This document shows positions 7,065-13,841 of a stretch of 15,046 nucleotides of DNA, in pieces. The notes under the pieces were generated by a model. The model had not been told where the DNA came from and searched no databases. It saw only the letters and a program-made list of their open reading frames with translations. The DNA is taken from assembly GCA_900772495.1 (NCBI GenBank), contig CAAHEJ010000051.1, positions 1 through 15,046 of the forward strand, in the 5' to 3' direction. Origin of the DNA: an uncultured Campylobacter sp. GTDB taxonomy: Bacteria > Campylobacterota > Campylobacteria > Campylobacterales > Campylobacteraceae. The translations under genes and the position numbers were made by a program. Position 1 is the first letter of the stretch. The number at the start of each line of letters is the position of its first letter.

Positions 7065-7352
7065 ATGAAAAAGAAAAACGACAAAGCAAAACGAGTAAGC
7101 CAAAGCCAAGAGCCTTTAAACAGCGAACAAATTGCACTTTTTCACAAAAAAATCGCACGCAAGGTTGTGGCTGTGCGCACGGCAAAAGGCATCTCTCAGT
7201 TAGAGCTAAGCCTTACCATCGGCTATAAATCCGTATCTTTGGTAGCTGGCGCAGAAGCAGGATACAAAAATATACATTTTAATTTAGAGCAATTATATCG
7301 CGTCGCTCACGCTTTGGAAGTAGATATAGAGGAATTTTTTAAAGATGAGTAA
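7065..7352 (+). CDS. XRE-family helix-turn-helix regulator
   Basis: A 95-residue DNA-binding protein. A basic, Lys/Gln-rich tail (1-24) leads into an XRE/HTH_3 fold (about 28-95): KKIARKVVAVRTAKGISQLELSLTIG, a recognition-helix region near KSVSLVAGAEAG, then LEQLYRVAHALEVDIEEFF. The ribosome site is weak (GGTGAG). It shares its design with the regulator at 14245 (GISQL core, I/VDI end), so the two are probably distant paralogs. As the divergent neighbour of the HNH-like gene it may control that gene and itself. Confidence 0.8.
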   Translation: MKKKNDKAKRVSQSQEPLNSEQIALFHKKIARKVVAVRTAKGISQLELSLTIGYKSVSLVAGAEAGYKNIHFNLEQLYRVAHALEVDIEEFFKDE

Positions 7353-7442
7353 CGAGCCTTTGAGTGGCAAAATGAGCTAGTTTTTAAAATCACAACTACG
7401 ACTCAATAAGCAAATTTAGGCTATAATCACGCAAAAATTTAG

Positions 7443-7845
7443 TGTTTTGCTAATGAAAGTGCGCAGGCTGTGGGGCTTTATGATGATGCTATTTTTGAAA
7501 GCTCATTATATGGCGGTTTGAGTGCTTTAAATGCGAGCAAACTTAAAAAATTAGGAAACGAACTTAATAAGGCACAAGAGAAAAGCCCTACAAATGAGAC
7601 TACTCAAATAAAAAAAATCCCCAAAAGATGACAAAAAGGACGATGAAGAAGATCTTTTAGCTCTTAAATACCCTGAATTTCGCTTTTTAATCAAATCAAA
7701 ATGTGCTTAAAATATCAGCAAATCGGAGCTAGAAGCACTAAGGCAAAAAAAGCAAATCATCACTTCATACCAAGCAAACACCGACAAGTCAAGCCTTAAA
7801 CAAGAATTTATCCAAGCTGTGTTTGAGACAAATTTTAGCGTTTGA
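7443..7845 (+). pseudogene. decayed gene of unknown function
   Basis: Codon-like sequence is broken twice and has no start. Frame one reads FANESAQAVGLYDDAIF...LNASKLKKLGNELNKAQ from just after a TAG at 7440-7442. It ends at a TGA after an A8 run (7610-7617). A ninth A would join it to the next frame (SPKDDKKDDEEDLLALKYPEF), which then meets an in-frame TAA at 7708-7710. The same frame continues (NISKSELEALRQKK...FIQAVFETNFSV) to a TGA at 7843-7845. I do not recognise the family. A charged, helical, perhaps secreted or cytosolic protein is all that can be said. Confidence 0.6.
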
Positions 7846-7859
7846 GCTGAATTTTTTAG

Positions 7860-7926
7860 CGAATTTAGTGCAAAATTTGGCTTTTGAATGGAATTCATTT
7901 ACGAATTTAGTGTAAAATTTGGCTTT
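7860..7926 (+). repeat. 25-bp direct repeat upstream of the CiaC-like gene
   Basis: CGAATTTAGTG(C/T)AAAATTTGGCTTT occurs at 7860-7884 and again at 7902-7926 with one mismatch, 42 bases apart. The copies lie between the decayed gene and the CiaC-like start, so they may be a duplicated promoter segment. Confidence 0.7.
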
Positions 7927-7998
7927 CGCATAAAAGAATTTTGTTTTACAAGCGAAATTTTCTTATGTCAAAACACAAATTTACAAAAGGAGAGTGGA

Positions 7999-8397
7999 AT
8001 GCAGGTTTCTTACAAGACGGCAAGTTCGTTGGAGTTTGATGTTCTCACGGGTTCTTACAAACAAGTCGATAAGCAAGTCGAGGACACCAGCGGTGGCTTT
8101 ACTGACAATGCTTTTTACGAGCTTTTGATGGGCTTAAATGAGAGTGATGGCAGTAAAAACGCCTATGAAATGGGCGATGACTCAGCTTTTAAGATGAGTG
8201 AGCCGTTAGAAGCAAAGAGTTTGAGCGTGTCAAATGACGAGCAGTTGTCAAGCAGGCTGTCATCAGCGGATTTAAACTCCAACCTTTACTCGCTTCGTTT
8301 CGGGCAAAATGAGAGTTTAAGGGCTATGGAAGCTGGCAAAAACAGCGCAGAGCAGATTAAAAACAATCTTTTCAGCGATTTGCTCGCCGCACTATAA
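7999..8397 (+). CDS. ciaC: CiaC-like small secreted protein
   Basis: A 132-residue acidic, Ser/Asn-rich protein without signal peptide or membrane segment. The start at 7999 has a strong ribosome site (AAAAGGAGAG, 7985-7994). An in-frame ATG at 7888 has none. The opening, MQVSYKTASSLEFD...GSYKQVDKQVED, resembles my memory of Campylobacter jejuni CiaC (Cj1242), an invasion effector exported through the flagellar system, and the tail (NNLFSDLLAAL) also fits. It is shorter than the C. jejuni protein as I recall it (about 170 residues). The middle is poorly conserved, so the name is tentative. If wrong, it is an unknown small soluble protein. It ends in a terminator shared with yigZ. Confidence 0.6.
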   Translation: MQVSYKTASSLEFDVLTGSYKQVDKQVEDTSGGFTDNAFYELLMGLNESDGSKNAYEMGDDSAFKMSEPLEAKSLSVSNDEQLSSRLSSADLNSNLYSLRFGQNESLRAMEAGKNSAEQIKNNLFSDLLAAL

Positions 8398-8416
8398 GCC
8401 CTTTTTAAGGGCTTAT
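8394..8416. terminator. bidirectional terminator between convergent genes
   Basis: ATAAGCCCTT (8394-8403), loop TTT, AAGGGCTTAT (8407-8416): a perfect 10-bp stem that contains both stop codons, of the CiaC-like gene (8395-8397) and of yigZ (8405-8407 on the minus strand). Confidence 0.75.
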
Positions 8417-8977
8417 GCCGAGTTTTTGAGCAAAGTCGAGCAGGGCTTTTTGCTCGTTTTGGCTCACCTTTATGATGAGTTGTGCGTTGTTTGCGCTGAA
8501 TTTTTGGCTAAATTCAAGCTTATTTTGGCGCAAATAATGCTCCATTCTCGCAAAAACGCTTAAATTCACGCTTAAATTTAGGCTTTGCTTGCACTCAAAT
8601 TCAAGCAGATTTGCCTTGTCAAGTGCCGCATTTACCGCCGCGCTGTAAGCTCGCACCAGCCCGCCCGTGCCAAGCTTTATGCCCCCAAAATACCGCACCA
8701 CGATGATGGCTGCGTTGATGAGCTGCGCCCCGCGCAAGACATTAAGGCAGGGCAAGCCCGAAGTGCCTTTTGGCTCGCCATCATCACTCTTGTCCTCCAC
8801 GACTTGCCCAAGCTCGTTTAAACGCCGAAACGCCCACACAAAGTGCCTTGCCTTGCTGTGTTCTTTTTTTAGCGTTTCAAGTAGGGCTTTAAAATGCGAA
8901 AATTCACACAAATGCGCGATAAAAACGGACTTTTTGACTTCAAATTCAGCCTCAAAGTTTTGATTTATGGTTTTCAT
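8405..8977 (-). CDS. yigZ: YigZ / IMPACT-family protein
   Basis: A 190-residue cytoplasmic protein of the YigZ/IMPACT (UPF0029) family. These are two-domain proteins, and the eukaryotic IMPACT member regulates GCN2. The bacterial role is unclear, perhaps linked to translation. The hallmark motifs are present: EDKSDDGEPKGTSGLP (61-76) and VVRYFGGIKLGTGGLVRAYS (93-112). Length is near normal (about 200). The start at 8977 (MKTINQ) is preferred to an ATG at 8992 because TATAAT (8989-8984) lies inside that longer leader and would be the -10 box. The transcript would then begin close to this ATG, and no ribosome site is seen. Confidence 0.9.
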   Translation of the reverse strand: MKTINQNFEAEFEVKKSVFIAHLCEFSHFKALLETLKKEHSKARHFVWAFRRLNELGQVVEDKSDDGEPKGTSGLPCLNVLRGAQLINAAIIVVRYFGGIKLGTGGLVRAYSAAVNAALDKANLLEFECKQSLNLSVNLSVFARMEHYLRQNKLEFSQKFSANNAQLIIKVSQNEQKALLDFAQKLGISP

Positions 8978-8983
8978 AAGATT

Positions 8984-8989
8984 ATTATA
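8984..8989 (-). promoter_or_regulatory. -10 box of yigZ, possible leaderless transcript
   Basis: TATAAT on the minus strand, after a T-run, lies six bases before the ATG at 8977. A start of transcription six to eight bases downstream of the box would fall on or next to the A of ATG, so the mRNA would be leaderless or nearly so. Confidence 0.5.
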
Positions 8990-9050
8990 CATAAAAAATG
9001 AAATTTTAAATTCGCTTTACTTTAAAAAGTGCTGATTTTGCGCTTTATCC

Positions 9051-9123
9051 GTCATCGCAAGCTATTTGTCAATAAATTCAAACGAGAATTTAACTCTATA
9101 AACAAGCACACTCGCAATGACAA
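9051..9123. repeat. REP-like element with inverted ends
   Basis: GTCATCGCAAGC near 9051 and its imperfect inverse GCACTCGCAATGAC near 9108-9121 bracket about 45 bases in the divergent yigZ / glycosyltransferase gap. The ends match the 'GTCATTGCGAG' style of dispersed palindromes. Two similar fragments occur near 2665 and 6290. Confidence 0.45.
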
Positions 9124-9127
9124 AATT

Positions 9128-9141
9128 TATACTCATAAATC
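9128..9141 (+). repeat. TATACTCATAAATC motif, copy 2
   Basis: Identical to 7031-7044, and one mismatch from 11172-11185 (TACACTCATAAATC). Copies 2 and 3 are also followed by similar sequence (a T/A run, then AAAGAG and ACTTTG or TCTTTG-like text). All three lie upstream of plus-strand genes. It is either a dispersed repeat or a shared regulatory site. Confidence 0.55.
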
Positions 9142-9184
9142 AACTTTTTAACAAAAGAGTCTTTGAATTTAAACTAAAATTCAC

Positions 9185-9190
9185 TACAAT
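9185..9190 (+). promoter_or_regulatory. -10 box of the glycosyltransferase-pseudopilin operon
   Basis: TACAAT is preceded by AT-rich sequence (TTTAAACTAAAATTCAC) and followed closely by AAAGGA (9198-9203) and the ATG at 9208. The leader would be about 10-12 bases, so the box is plausible but the spacing is tight. Confidence 0.4.
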
Positions 9191-9207
9191 TTCACCAAAG
9201 GAAAAAA

Positions 9208-10380
9208 ATGAAAAAAGCCCTTTTTGCCGTTATCTTCTTGGATTTGCTGGCTTTGAGCTATGGTATCAGCTCGTTGAGCATAAGCGCGTATGAAGCGCAA
9301 ATTTACTTTGATGAGCGCAGTTTGACGGCGCATTTAGCGCATTTTGGCACGCAAATTCTCGGGCAAAACGACTTCGGCTTGCGCGCTCCCTTTGTGCTTT
9401 TGCACTTTGTAAGCTCTATTTTGCTTTATCTTTACGCGCTTAAAATCACCAAAACCCCCAAAGACGCGCTTTTTTCGCTCATCTTGTTTTTGCTCTTGCC
9501 CGGCACTGTGGCAAGTGCGCTCTGTGTCAATGTCGCTTCTATCGTCATTTGCCTGAGCCTTTTGATTTTGTGCGCTTATGAATACGGCTTTACAAAGAGT
9601 TTTTACGCCTTGCTTATCGCCGCTTTGTTTGTGGATAAATCCTTTGGGATTTTGTTTTTATCGCTCTTTTTTTTCGCCCTTTACCGCAAAAACACGCCCT
9701 TGCTTTTTTTCACCCTTGCGCTTTTTGCGGGCTGCGTGGGGCTTTATGAATTTGACTTTTCGGGCAAGCCAAAGGGGTATTTTTTAGACACTTTGGGCGT
9801 GTTTGCGGCGGCGTTTTCGCCCTTTGTTTTTGTGTATTATTTTTATGTGATTTACCGCCTTGCTTTCAAGCCGCAAAAGCCTATGTTGTGGTTTATTATG
9901 AGCACTAGCTTTTTGTTTTGTCTTATCTTTTCTTTGCGGCAAAGGCTTTATTTGGAGGAATTTTTGCCCTTTTGTGTCATCAGCACGCCCCTACTCATCA
10001 GCACTTTGATGAGTTCGTATAGAATCCGCTTACCAAATTTACGCCTCAAATACAACATTTTCATCGAATGCTCGCTGATTTTTCTAGCACTTTGCTATGT
10101 CGCTATCATTTTTAACACCTTTTTATACGCCTTTACAAGCAAGCCGCAGCAGCACTTTGCTTACAATTACCACATCGCCAAAGAACTCGCCACAAAGCTC
10201 AAAAAACGCGGCATAAACAAAGTAAAAACCGACAAAGAAATGCAGCTACGCCTTAAATTTTACGGCATTGATGAGGGCAAAAGCCTTGCACTTGAAAGGG
10301 TAAGCAAGCGAAAATGGGCGGATTTTACCATAAATTTAGGCAAAAATGATGAATTTTACGGGCTTAAAAGGTTGCAATGA
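9208..10380 (+). CDS. GT-C family glycosyltransferase (PMT/ArnT-like)
   Basis: A 390-residue inner-membrane protein with about nine hydrophobic segments from the N terminus to about residue 310, then a basic C-terminal region. It has the GT39/PMT_2 layout: a first membrane segment, then a periplasmic loop with AYEAQIYF (Glu29 in the place of the usual acidic D/E-E pair), then GQNDFGLRAPFVLLHF (52-67), the 'G.n.f..R.p...h' signature. Such enzymes move sugars from polyprenyl-phosphate carriers onto lipids or proteins in the periplasm. The acceptor is not predictable. It is shorter than most family members (over 450), so it may be a reduced member. The stop overlaps the pseudopilin start by ATGA, so the two are co-translated. 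Confidence 0.7.
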   Translation: MKKALFAVIFLDLLALSYGISSLSISAYEAQIYFDERSLTAHLAHFGTQILGQNDFGLRAPFVLLHFVSSILLYLYALKITKTPKDALFSLILFLLLPGTVASALCVNVASIVICLSLLILCAYEYGFTKSFYALLIAALFVDKSFGILFLSLFFFALYRKNTPLLFFTLALFAGCVGLYEFDFSGKPKGYFLDTLGVFAAAFSPFVFVYYFYVIYRLAFKPQKPMLWFIMSTSFLFCLIFSLRQRLYLEEFLPFCVISTPLLISTLMSSYRIRLPNLRLKYNIFIECSLIFLALCYVAIIFNTFLYAFTSKPQQHFAYNYHIAKELATKLKKRGINKVKTDKEMQLRLKFYGIDEGKSLALERVSKRKWADFTINLGKNDEFYGLKRLQ

Positions 10381-11123
10381 AAAGCGCTTTTTCTCTGCTC
10401 GAACTTGCCTTTGTTATCGTCATTTTGGGCGTTGTTTTGGGTGTGGCGAAATTTTATTTTGTGGCGGATAAAAACCTAGCCCTTGCCGCAAAGCAAATCC
10501 AAAACGACTTAGCCTACACGCGAAATTTAGCCCTAATGCAAGCTGCGTTTCGCGCCTTTGACACGGGCGTAGCCAAAGATGAGTGGTTTAAGGCGCGCTG
10601 GCAGGTGTATTTTATTCGCTCTAAAAGCGCGACAAACAACGAGCAAACTTATACGATTTTTTTGGATAAAAACGGCGATGGCAACGCAAATTTAGGCAAA
10701 GATGAGCTGAATTTAGACAGAGAAATCGCTGTGGATATTTTAAACGCTAAAAAGCTGATGAATTCAGGGCAAAGCGGGGTTATCAGCAAGGACGATGAGC
10801 GGGCAAACGCGCGCTTTAACATAGAGAAAAAATTTGGCGTTAAGGTTGTGGAATTTAAAGGTGCTTGCGCTGGTGCTACGCGCGTTATTTTCGATGAGTT
10901 TGGCAGGCTTTACTCGCCCCTAAAAAACGCAAATGCGCCTTATGAAAAGCTGCTTTTTCACAAAAACGCCCCTTGTATCATAAGGCTCAAAAACGCCCAA
11001 GAACAAAGCATTTGCATAGTGCTTGATACTTTAAGCGGCTATGCTTTTGTGCCAAAAACTCAAAACGCAAACTCACAAAGGCTTGAATTTAACGGGCAAA
11101 GCGTGGAATGCGGGGAGATTTAG
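10377..11123 (+). CDS. type II pseudopilin / GspH-FimT-like prepilin
   Basis: A 248-residue prepilin. The N-terminal MKSA|FSLLELAFVIVILGVV is a type III signal: short basic leader, cleavage before Phe5, Glu at mature position 5, then a hydrophobic helix. The residue before cleavage is Ala rather than the usual Gly. A Ca-binding-like loop occurs at 97-110 (DKNGDGNANLGKDE), as in some GspH/FimT-type proteins. Cysteines occur in the C-terminal half. It would be assembled by a type II secretion or competence apparatus at the inner membrane. It is longer than typical GspH (150-200). It overlaps the glycosyltransferase gene, which hints at a shared surface role, though that may be only gene packing. 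Confidence 0.75.
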   Translation: MKSAFSLLELAFVIVILGVVLGVAKFYFVADKNLALAAKQIQNDLAYTRNLALMQAAFRAFDTGVAKDEWFKARWQVYFIRSKSATNNEQTYTIFLDKNGDGNANLGKDELNLDREIAVDILNAKKLMNSGQSGVISKDDERANARFNIEKKFGVKVVEFKGACAGATRVIFDEFGRLYSPLKNANAPYEKLLFHKNAPCIIRLKNAQEQSICIVLDTLSGYAFVPKTQNANSQRLEFNGQSVECGEI

Positions 11124-11171
11124 CCTGTGCCAAGCAAGCTAATTTGCGCTCAATGATGATTTGATAAGATT

Positions 11172-11185
11172 TACACTCATAAATC
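11172..11185 (+). repeat. TACACTCATAAATC motif, copy 3
   Basis: One mismatch from the copies at 7031-7044 and 9128-9141. It sits 80 bases before the rplU -10 box. The flanks (a T/A run, then AAAGAG and ACTTTG) resemble copy 2. Confidence 0.5.
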
Positions 11186-11265
11186 AATAATTTTTTAAAA
11201 AAGAGCTACTTTGATAATAAATCAAATTTACGCACAAATTTTAGCTAAAATTAAATTTTTTATTG

Positions 11266-11271
11266 TATAAT
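11266..11271 (+). promoter_or_regulatory. -10 box of rplU-rpmA
   Basis: TATAAT within TTGTATAATACAA follows a T-rich tract (AAATTTTTTATTG). It lies 83 bases before the rplU ATG, leaving a leader of about 77 bases with repeated TTCAAGC text. The leader might be used in ribosomal-protein autoregulation, but no known L21 leader motif is recognised. Confidence 0.6.
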
Positions 11272-11354
11272 ACAAATTTTTTCAAGCCATTCAAGCTTTT
11301 TAAATCCGTCCAAGCGGTGCTTAATGGTAGCTTACTTTAAAGAAAGGACAGCAG

Positions 11355-11672
11355 ATGAGCGAGAAATACGCCATTATCAAACATAGCGGCAAGCAATATC
11401 GCGTAAGTGTGGGTGCTGAGTTGAAACTTGATTATTTCAACGCCGACACAGGCGCAAATGTCGAAGTCAAAGAAGTGCTAGCCGTGAATGATACGCAGTT
11501 AAAAGTAGGTGCGCCTTTTGTGGAGGGCGCAAAGGTGGTCTTGCAAGTGATAAATCACGGGCGAGATAAGAAAGTGGTGATTTACAAGAAACGCCGCCGC
11601 AAAGACAGCAAGCTCAAAAGGGGCTTTCGCAGGTCTTTCACGCGCGTAAAAGTCGCCAGCATCAAGGCATAA
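11355..11672 (+). CDS. rplU: 50S ribosomal protein L21
   Basis: A 105-residue protein of the large ribosomal subunit that binds 23S rRNA. The sequence is typical and full length: [16 protein letters not shown] at the start, VKEVLAVND, then [27 protein letters not shown] at the basic rRNA-binding end. The ATG has AAAGGAC seven bases upstream. It is followed nine bases later by rpmA, the usual pairing. The sequence is Campylobacter-like. Confidence 0.97.
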   Translation: MSEKYAIIKHSGKQYRVSVGAELKLDYFNADTGANVEVKEVLAVNDTQLKVGAPFVEGAKVVLQVINHGRDKKVVIYKKRRRKDSKLKRGFRRSFTRVKVASIKA

Positions 11673-11681
11673 GGGGCAAAA

Positions 11682-11939
11682 ATGGCACACAAAAAAGGTC
11701 AAGGTTCAACCCAAAACAACAGAGATTCCATAGGTCGCCGTTTAGGCGTGAAAAAATTCGGCGGTGAATTCGTGCGTGCGGGCAATATCATCATTCGCCA
11801 GCGCGGCACAACCACGCACGCGGGCAACAATGTCGGCATAGGCAAGGACCACACGATATTTGCGCTGATTGACGGCTTTGTGAAATTTGAGCGCAAGGAC
11901 AAAGACAGAAAAAAGGTTTCTGTCTATGCCAAAGCGTGA
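11682..11939 (+). CDS. rpmA: 50S ribosomal protein L27
   Basis: An 85-residue protein of the peptidyl-transferase region. [22 protein letters not shown] is the conserved start, and [32 protein letters not shown] is the central signature. The N terminus has no extra cleaved leader, as is normal outside Firmicutes. GGGGC lies just upstream. In many bacteria, and as I recall in Campylobacter, obg follows directly. Here non-coding DNA and a tRNA follow instead. Confidence 0.97.
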   Translation: MAHKKGQGSTQNNRDSIGRRLGVKKFGGEFVRAGNIIIRQRGTTTHAGNNVGIGKDHTIFALIDGFVKFERKDKDRKKVSVYAKA

Positions 11940-12307
11940 TTTGCGCTTAAATTTTCGCTGAATTTAGGCTGATTGTAGCGAATTTGCGCGTGTAATGGCA
12001 CGATGATGAACGCTCGTTTGCGAGCGCAAATTTGATTTATTGCACTTAAAAGGGCAAAGCGAGCCGTCCTTGTGATAAGTGTGGTAAGTTTTTAAAAGTT
12101 GGTTTTTAAATTTAGCTCACAAATTACTTTTTACTTCCATTTAGGCTGAATTTTGGCGTAAATTTTACTAAAAACTAAATTTACGCTTAATTTTTATTTG
12201 AATTTTAGTGTAAAATTTAGTTTTTGATTTTCATTTTGCAACTCAAATTAAGCCTTGACAGCTTTGCATTTTATCTACGCATAAAATGCTGATAAACAAG
12301 TAATCTT
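11940..12307. other. intergenic region between rpmA and the tRNA
   Basis: No gene seen in 368 bases. A small hairpin at 12011-12026 (CGCTCG/CGAGCG, no U-run after it) may end or stabilise rplU-rpmA mRNA. A larger AT-rich inverted repeat (12170-12183 with 12211-12225) lies further on. Short AAATTTAG/CTAAATTT words recur, which is ordinary for AT-rich Campylobacter gaps. Confidence 0.5.
12170..12225. repeat. AT-rich inverted repeat
   Basis: AAAAACTAAATTTA (12170-12183) pairs with TAAAATTTAGTTTTT (12211-12225) with one bulge and a 27-base loop. It ends in five T and lies about 85 bases before the tRNA 3' end. It may act as a terminator for plus-strand transcripts, but AT pairing is weak. Confidence 0.4.
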
Positions 12308-12382
12308 TGGTGACCCATACGAGACTCGAACTCGTGTTGCCAACGTGAGAGGCTGGTGTCCTAACCACTAGACGAATGGGCC
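12308..12382 (-). tRNA. tRNA-Glu(CTC)
   Basis: On the minus strand the 75 bases fold as a tRNA: acceptor GGCCCAT / ATGGGTC with an encoded CCA end, D arm GTCTAGTGGTTAGGAC, and anticodon stem CCAGC / GTTGG around loop CTCTCAC. The anticodon is CTC, reading GAG (Glu). The T arm is GAGTTCGAGTCTC-like. The body matches tRNA-Glu. A TACAAT box at 12412-12417 (minus strand) lies 30 bases upstream. Confidence 0.9.
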
Positions 12383-12411
12383 AAAAGCTAAATTCTTAAA
12401 GTAAAAAAGCC

Positions 12412-12417
12412 ATTGTA
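12412..12417 (-). promoter_or_regulatory. -10 box of tRNA-Glu
   Basis: TACAAT on the minus strand in TATGCTACAATGG lies about 30 bases before the 5' end of the tRNA. Its leader would be removed by RNase P. Confidence 0.5.
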
Positions 12418-12534
12418 GCATAAAAATGTTATCAATTTTACAAAAATGCCAAATTTTGGTGAAAAAATTTAACTCATTTTTTATTTAGCATTTTAATTTT
12501 AAAGCAAAAAAAGGCTAAAAATTCAGCTACTTTA

Positions 12535-12845
12535 CTATAAAATTTTATTAAAAATCAAAGTGAGGTATTTTTTACGCAAAGGTTGAATTTGTAGAGTTTT
12601 AAGGCGGTTTTTTAAAACAAATGAGTGTGTGTCTTTTTCGCTTGGTTTTTGTGTCTGCTTGCCTTGCGTGTCAAAGTGCCACAGTCCTTGCTCGTCTTTA
12701 TCTTTTTAAAACACAAAGTTGCCCACAATATGGCTTTTGTGCTTGTGCGTAAAGTCAAAATACCCCTTGTAAAGCCACTTATAAGACTTTTGGGGAGCGT
12801 TTTTGATGATTTAAGGCAACTTTGCAAGGCGCAAGCCACATCAAA
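12535..12845 (-). pseudogene. decayed gene with two in-frame TAA codons
   Basis: One minus-strand frame reads as protein-like text for about 100 codons but holds two TAA stops (12811-12813 and 12706-12708). The text runs LRLAKLP, stop, IIKNAPQKSYKWLYKGYFDF...HIVGNFVF, stop, KDKDEQGLWHFDTQGKQTQK...LRKKYLTLIF, and ends with TAG at 12535-12537. There is no start codon with a ribosome site. It lies just downstream of the 260-residue gene at 12880-13662 and may be a remnant of a partner gene. The family is not recognised. Confidence 0.45.
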
Positions 12846-12879
12846 AAATCCACAAATAAATTTAAGATACACTTTAAAT

Positions 12880-13662
12880 TTATTCTAACACCACAGCAGC
12901 AAGCGCAAAATAAGGCGTAAATTCATTAAAATAAATAGTTTCGACTTCTTTTTTGCCTTGCGCGTCAAGGTTTAGCACCGCACACAGCACGCCCATATTG
13001 CGCCTATTGTCGATAAATTCAGCCAGCAAATCCGCCACCGCTTTGGGCGCTTGTTTTATATCTTTATCATCAGGCATTTGACTTGCCGCACACGACAAAG
13101 ATATGGTAAATAAAGCGACTTTAAAATTCGTGTCTTTGGCGATTTGATAAGGTTTTGCCTTTTTGATATTATCAATTTGCAACAAGGCATTTTCTATGCG
13201 CTTATAAGCTATGCTGTCAAATTGCCACTGCGAATTTTTGCCGATATTAAGCCACAAGCGTTTTGCTTCTATCCACACTTCAAATTCTTTATTTGCATTC
13301 ATACACCAAAAATCCACAAAACGCCATTTTTCTTTGTCGTCTGGCTTGTCGGCTGAATTTTCAGTGTCGTTTTTGTGCTTTTTGCCCTTGTAGTTGATTT
13401 GCGCTTCGCTCCACGCATAAGGCGTTAGCGTATGTAGAGCTGTGCCTATGCTCGCATAAGCGTTGTTTTCGTTATAAGCGATAGGAAATTCGCCTATGTC
13501 CTCAAACATTGCAAGATTGATTTCAAAAACATTTTTGCAAAATTCATCAAAAAATTTTTTAAAGGCTCTGCCTTTGGTAAAATTATCCGCTTGATAGTGT
13601 GTATCAATAAGCGTGTATTGATAGCATTTTTCATTGTCTAGTCTGCGTGGTTGGTTTGGCAT
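12880..13662 (-). CDS. unknown protein, possible PD-(D/E)XK nuclease fold
   Basis: A 260-residue soluble protein. The ATG at 13662 has AAGGA upstream. I do not recognise the family. The central part reads RFVDFWCMNANKEFEVWIEAKR (114-135), in which Asp117, Glu132 and Lys134 have the spacing of a PD-(D/E)XK motif (D-x14-E-A-K), with a possible helical Glu at 86. This would suit a restriction- or defence-type nuclease. It is a pattern match only, with no known relative. A dyad overlaps its probable promoter, and a decayed gene follows. It lies in a cluster of accessory genes beside the tRNA. Confidence 0.65.
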   Translation of the reverse strand: MPNQPRRLDNEKCYQYTLIDTHYQADNFTKGRAFKKFFDEFCKNVFEINLAMFEDIGEFPIAYNENNAYASIGTALHTLTPYAWSEAQINYKGKKHKNDTENSADKPDDKEKWRFVDFWCMNANKEFEVWIEAKRLWLNIGKNSQWQFDSIAYKRIENALLQIDNIKKAKPYQIAKDTNFKVALFTISLSCAASQMPDDKDIKQAPKAVADLLAEFIDNRRNMGVLCAVLNLDAQGKKEVETIYFNEFTPYFALAAVVLE

Positions 13663-13683
13663 TGTTTGTCCTTAAATTATCCA

Positions 13684-13701
13684 CGAGTATAAATATACTC
13701 G
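13684..13701 (-). promoter_or_regulatory. 8-bp dyad over the promoter of the 260-residue gene
   Basis: CGAGTATA AA TATACTCG is an inverted repeat of two perfect 8-base arms. On the minus strand it contains a TATACT-like -10 box, and it ends 22 bases upstream of the ATG at 13662. It is a good candidate operator. An XRE dimer, such as the product of 14245, could bind it. Confidence 0.5.
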
Positions 13702-13712
13702 CATTATCGGTA

Positions 13713-13825
13713 TTGCGATTTCACTTATTTTTTAAGTGTGAAAATTTAAAAAAACGAGAAAATCGCAACACCTAAATTTCCCAAGATTTCAGTGGATTTG
13801 CTCTCAACGATTTACAAATCGTTTG
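13713..13825. repeat. two further inverted repeats in the gap
   Basis: A nested stem (TTGCGATTT at 13713-13721 with AAATCGCAA at 13760-13768, enclosing CACTTA/TAAGTG) and a second dyad (TCAACGATTT AC AAATCGTTTGA, about 13804-13825) fill the gap between the DUF6150-like gene and the 260-residue gene. Neither has a U-run. They may be terminators, operators or recombination remnants. Confidence 0.45.
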
Positions 13826-13841
13826 AGCATTTCCAGCTAAA

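Noticed and set aside
7707..7898. 63-codon minus-strand frame
   Set aside because: It is antisense to the decayed gene, whose plus-strand text looks coding.
12625..12888. 87-codon plus-strand frame
   Set aside because: It is antisense to the decayed minus-strand gene, with no ribosome site or recognisable domain.
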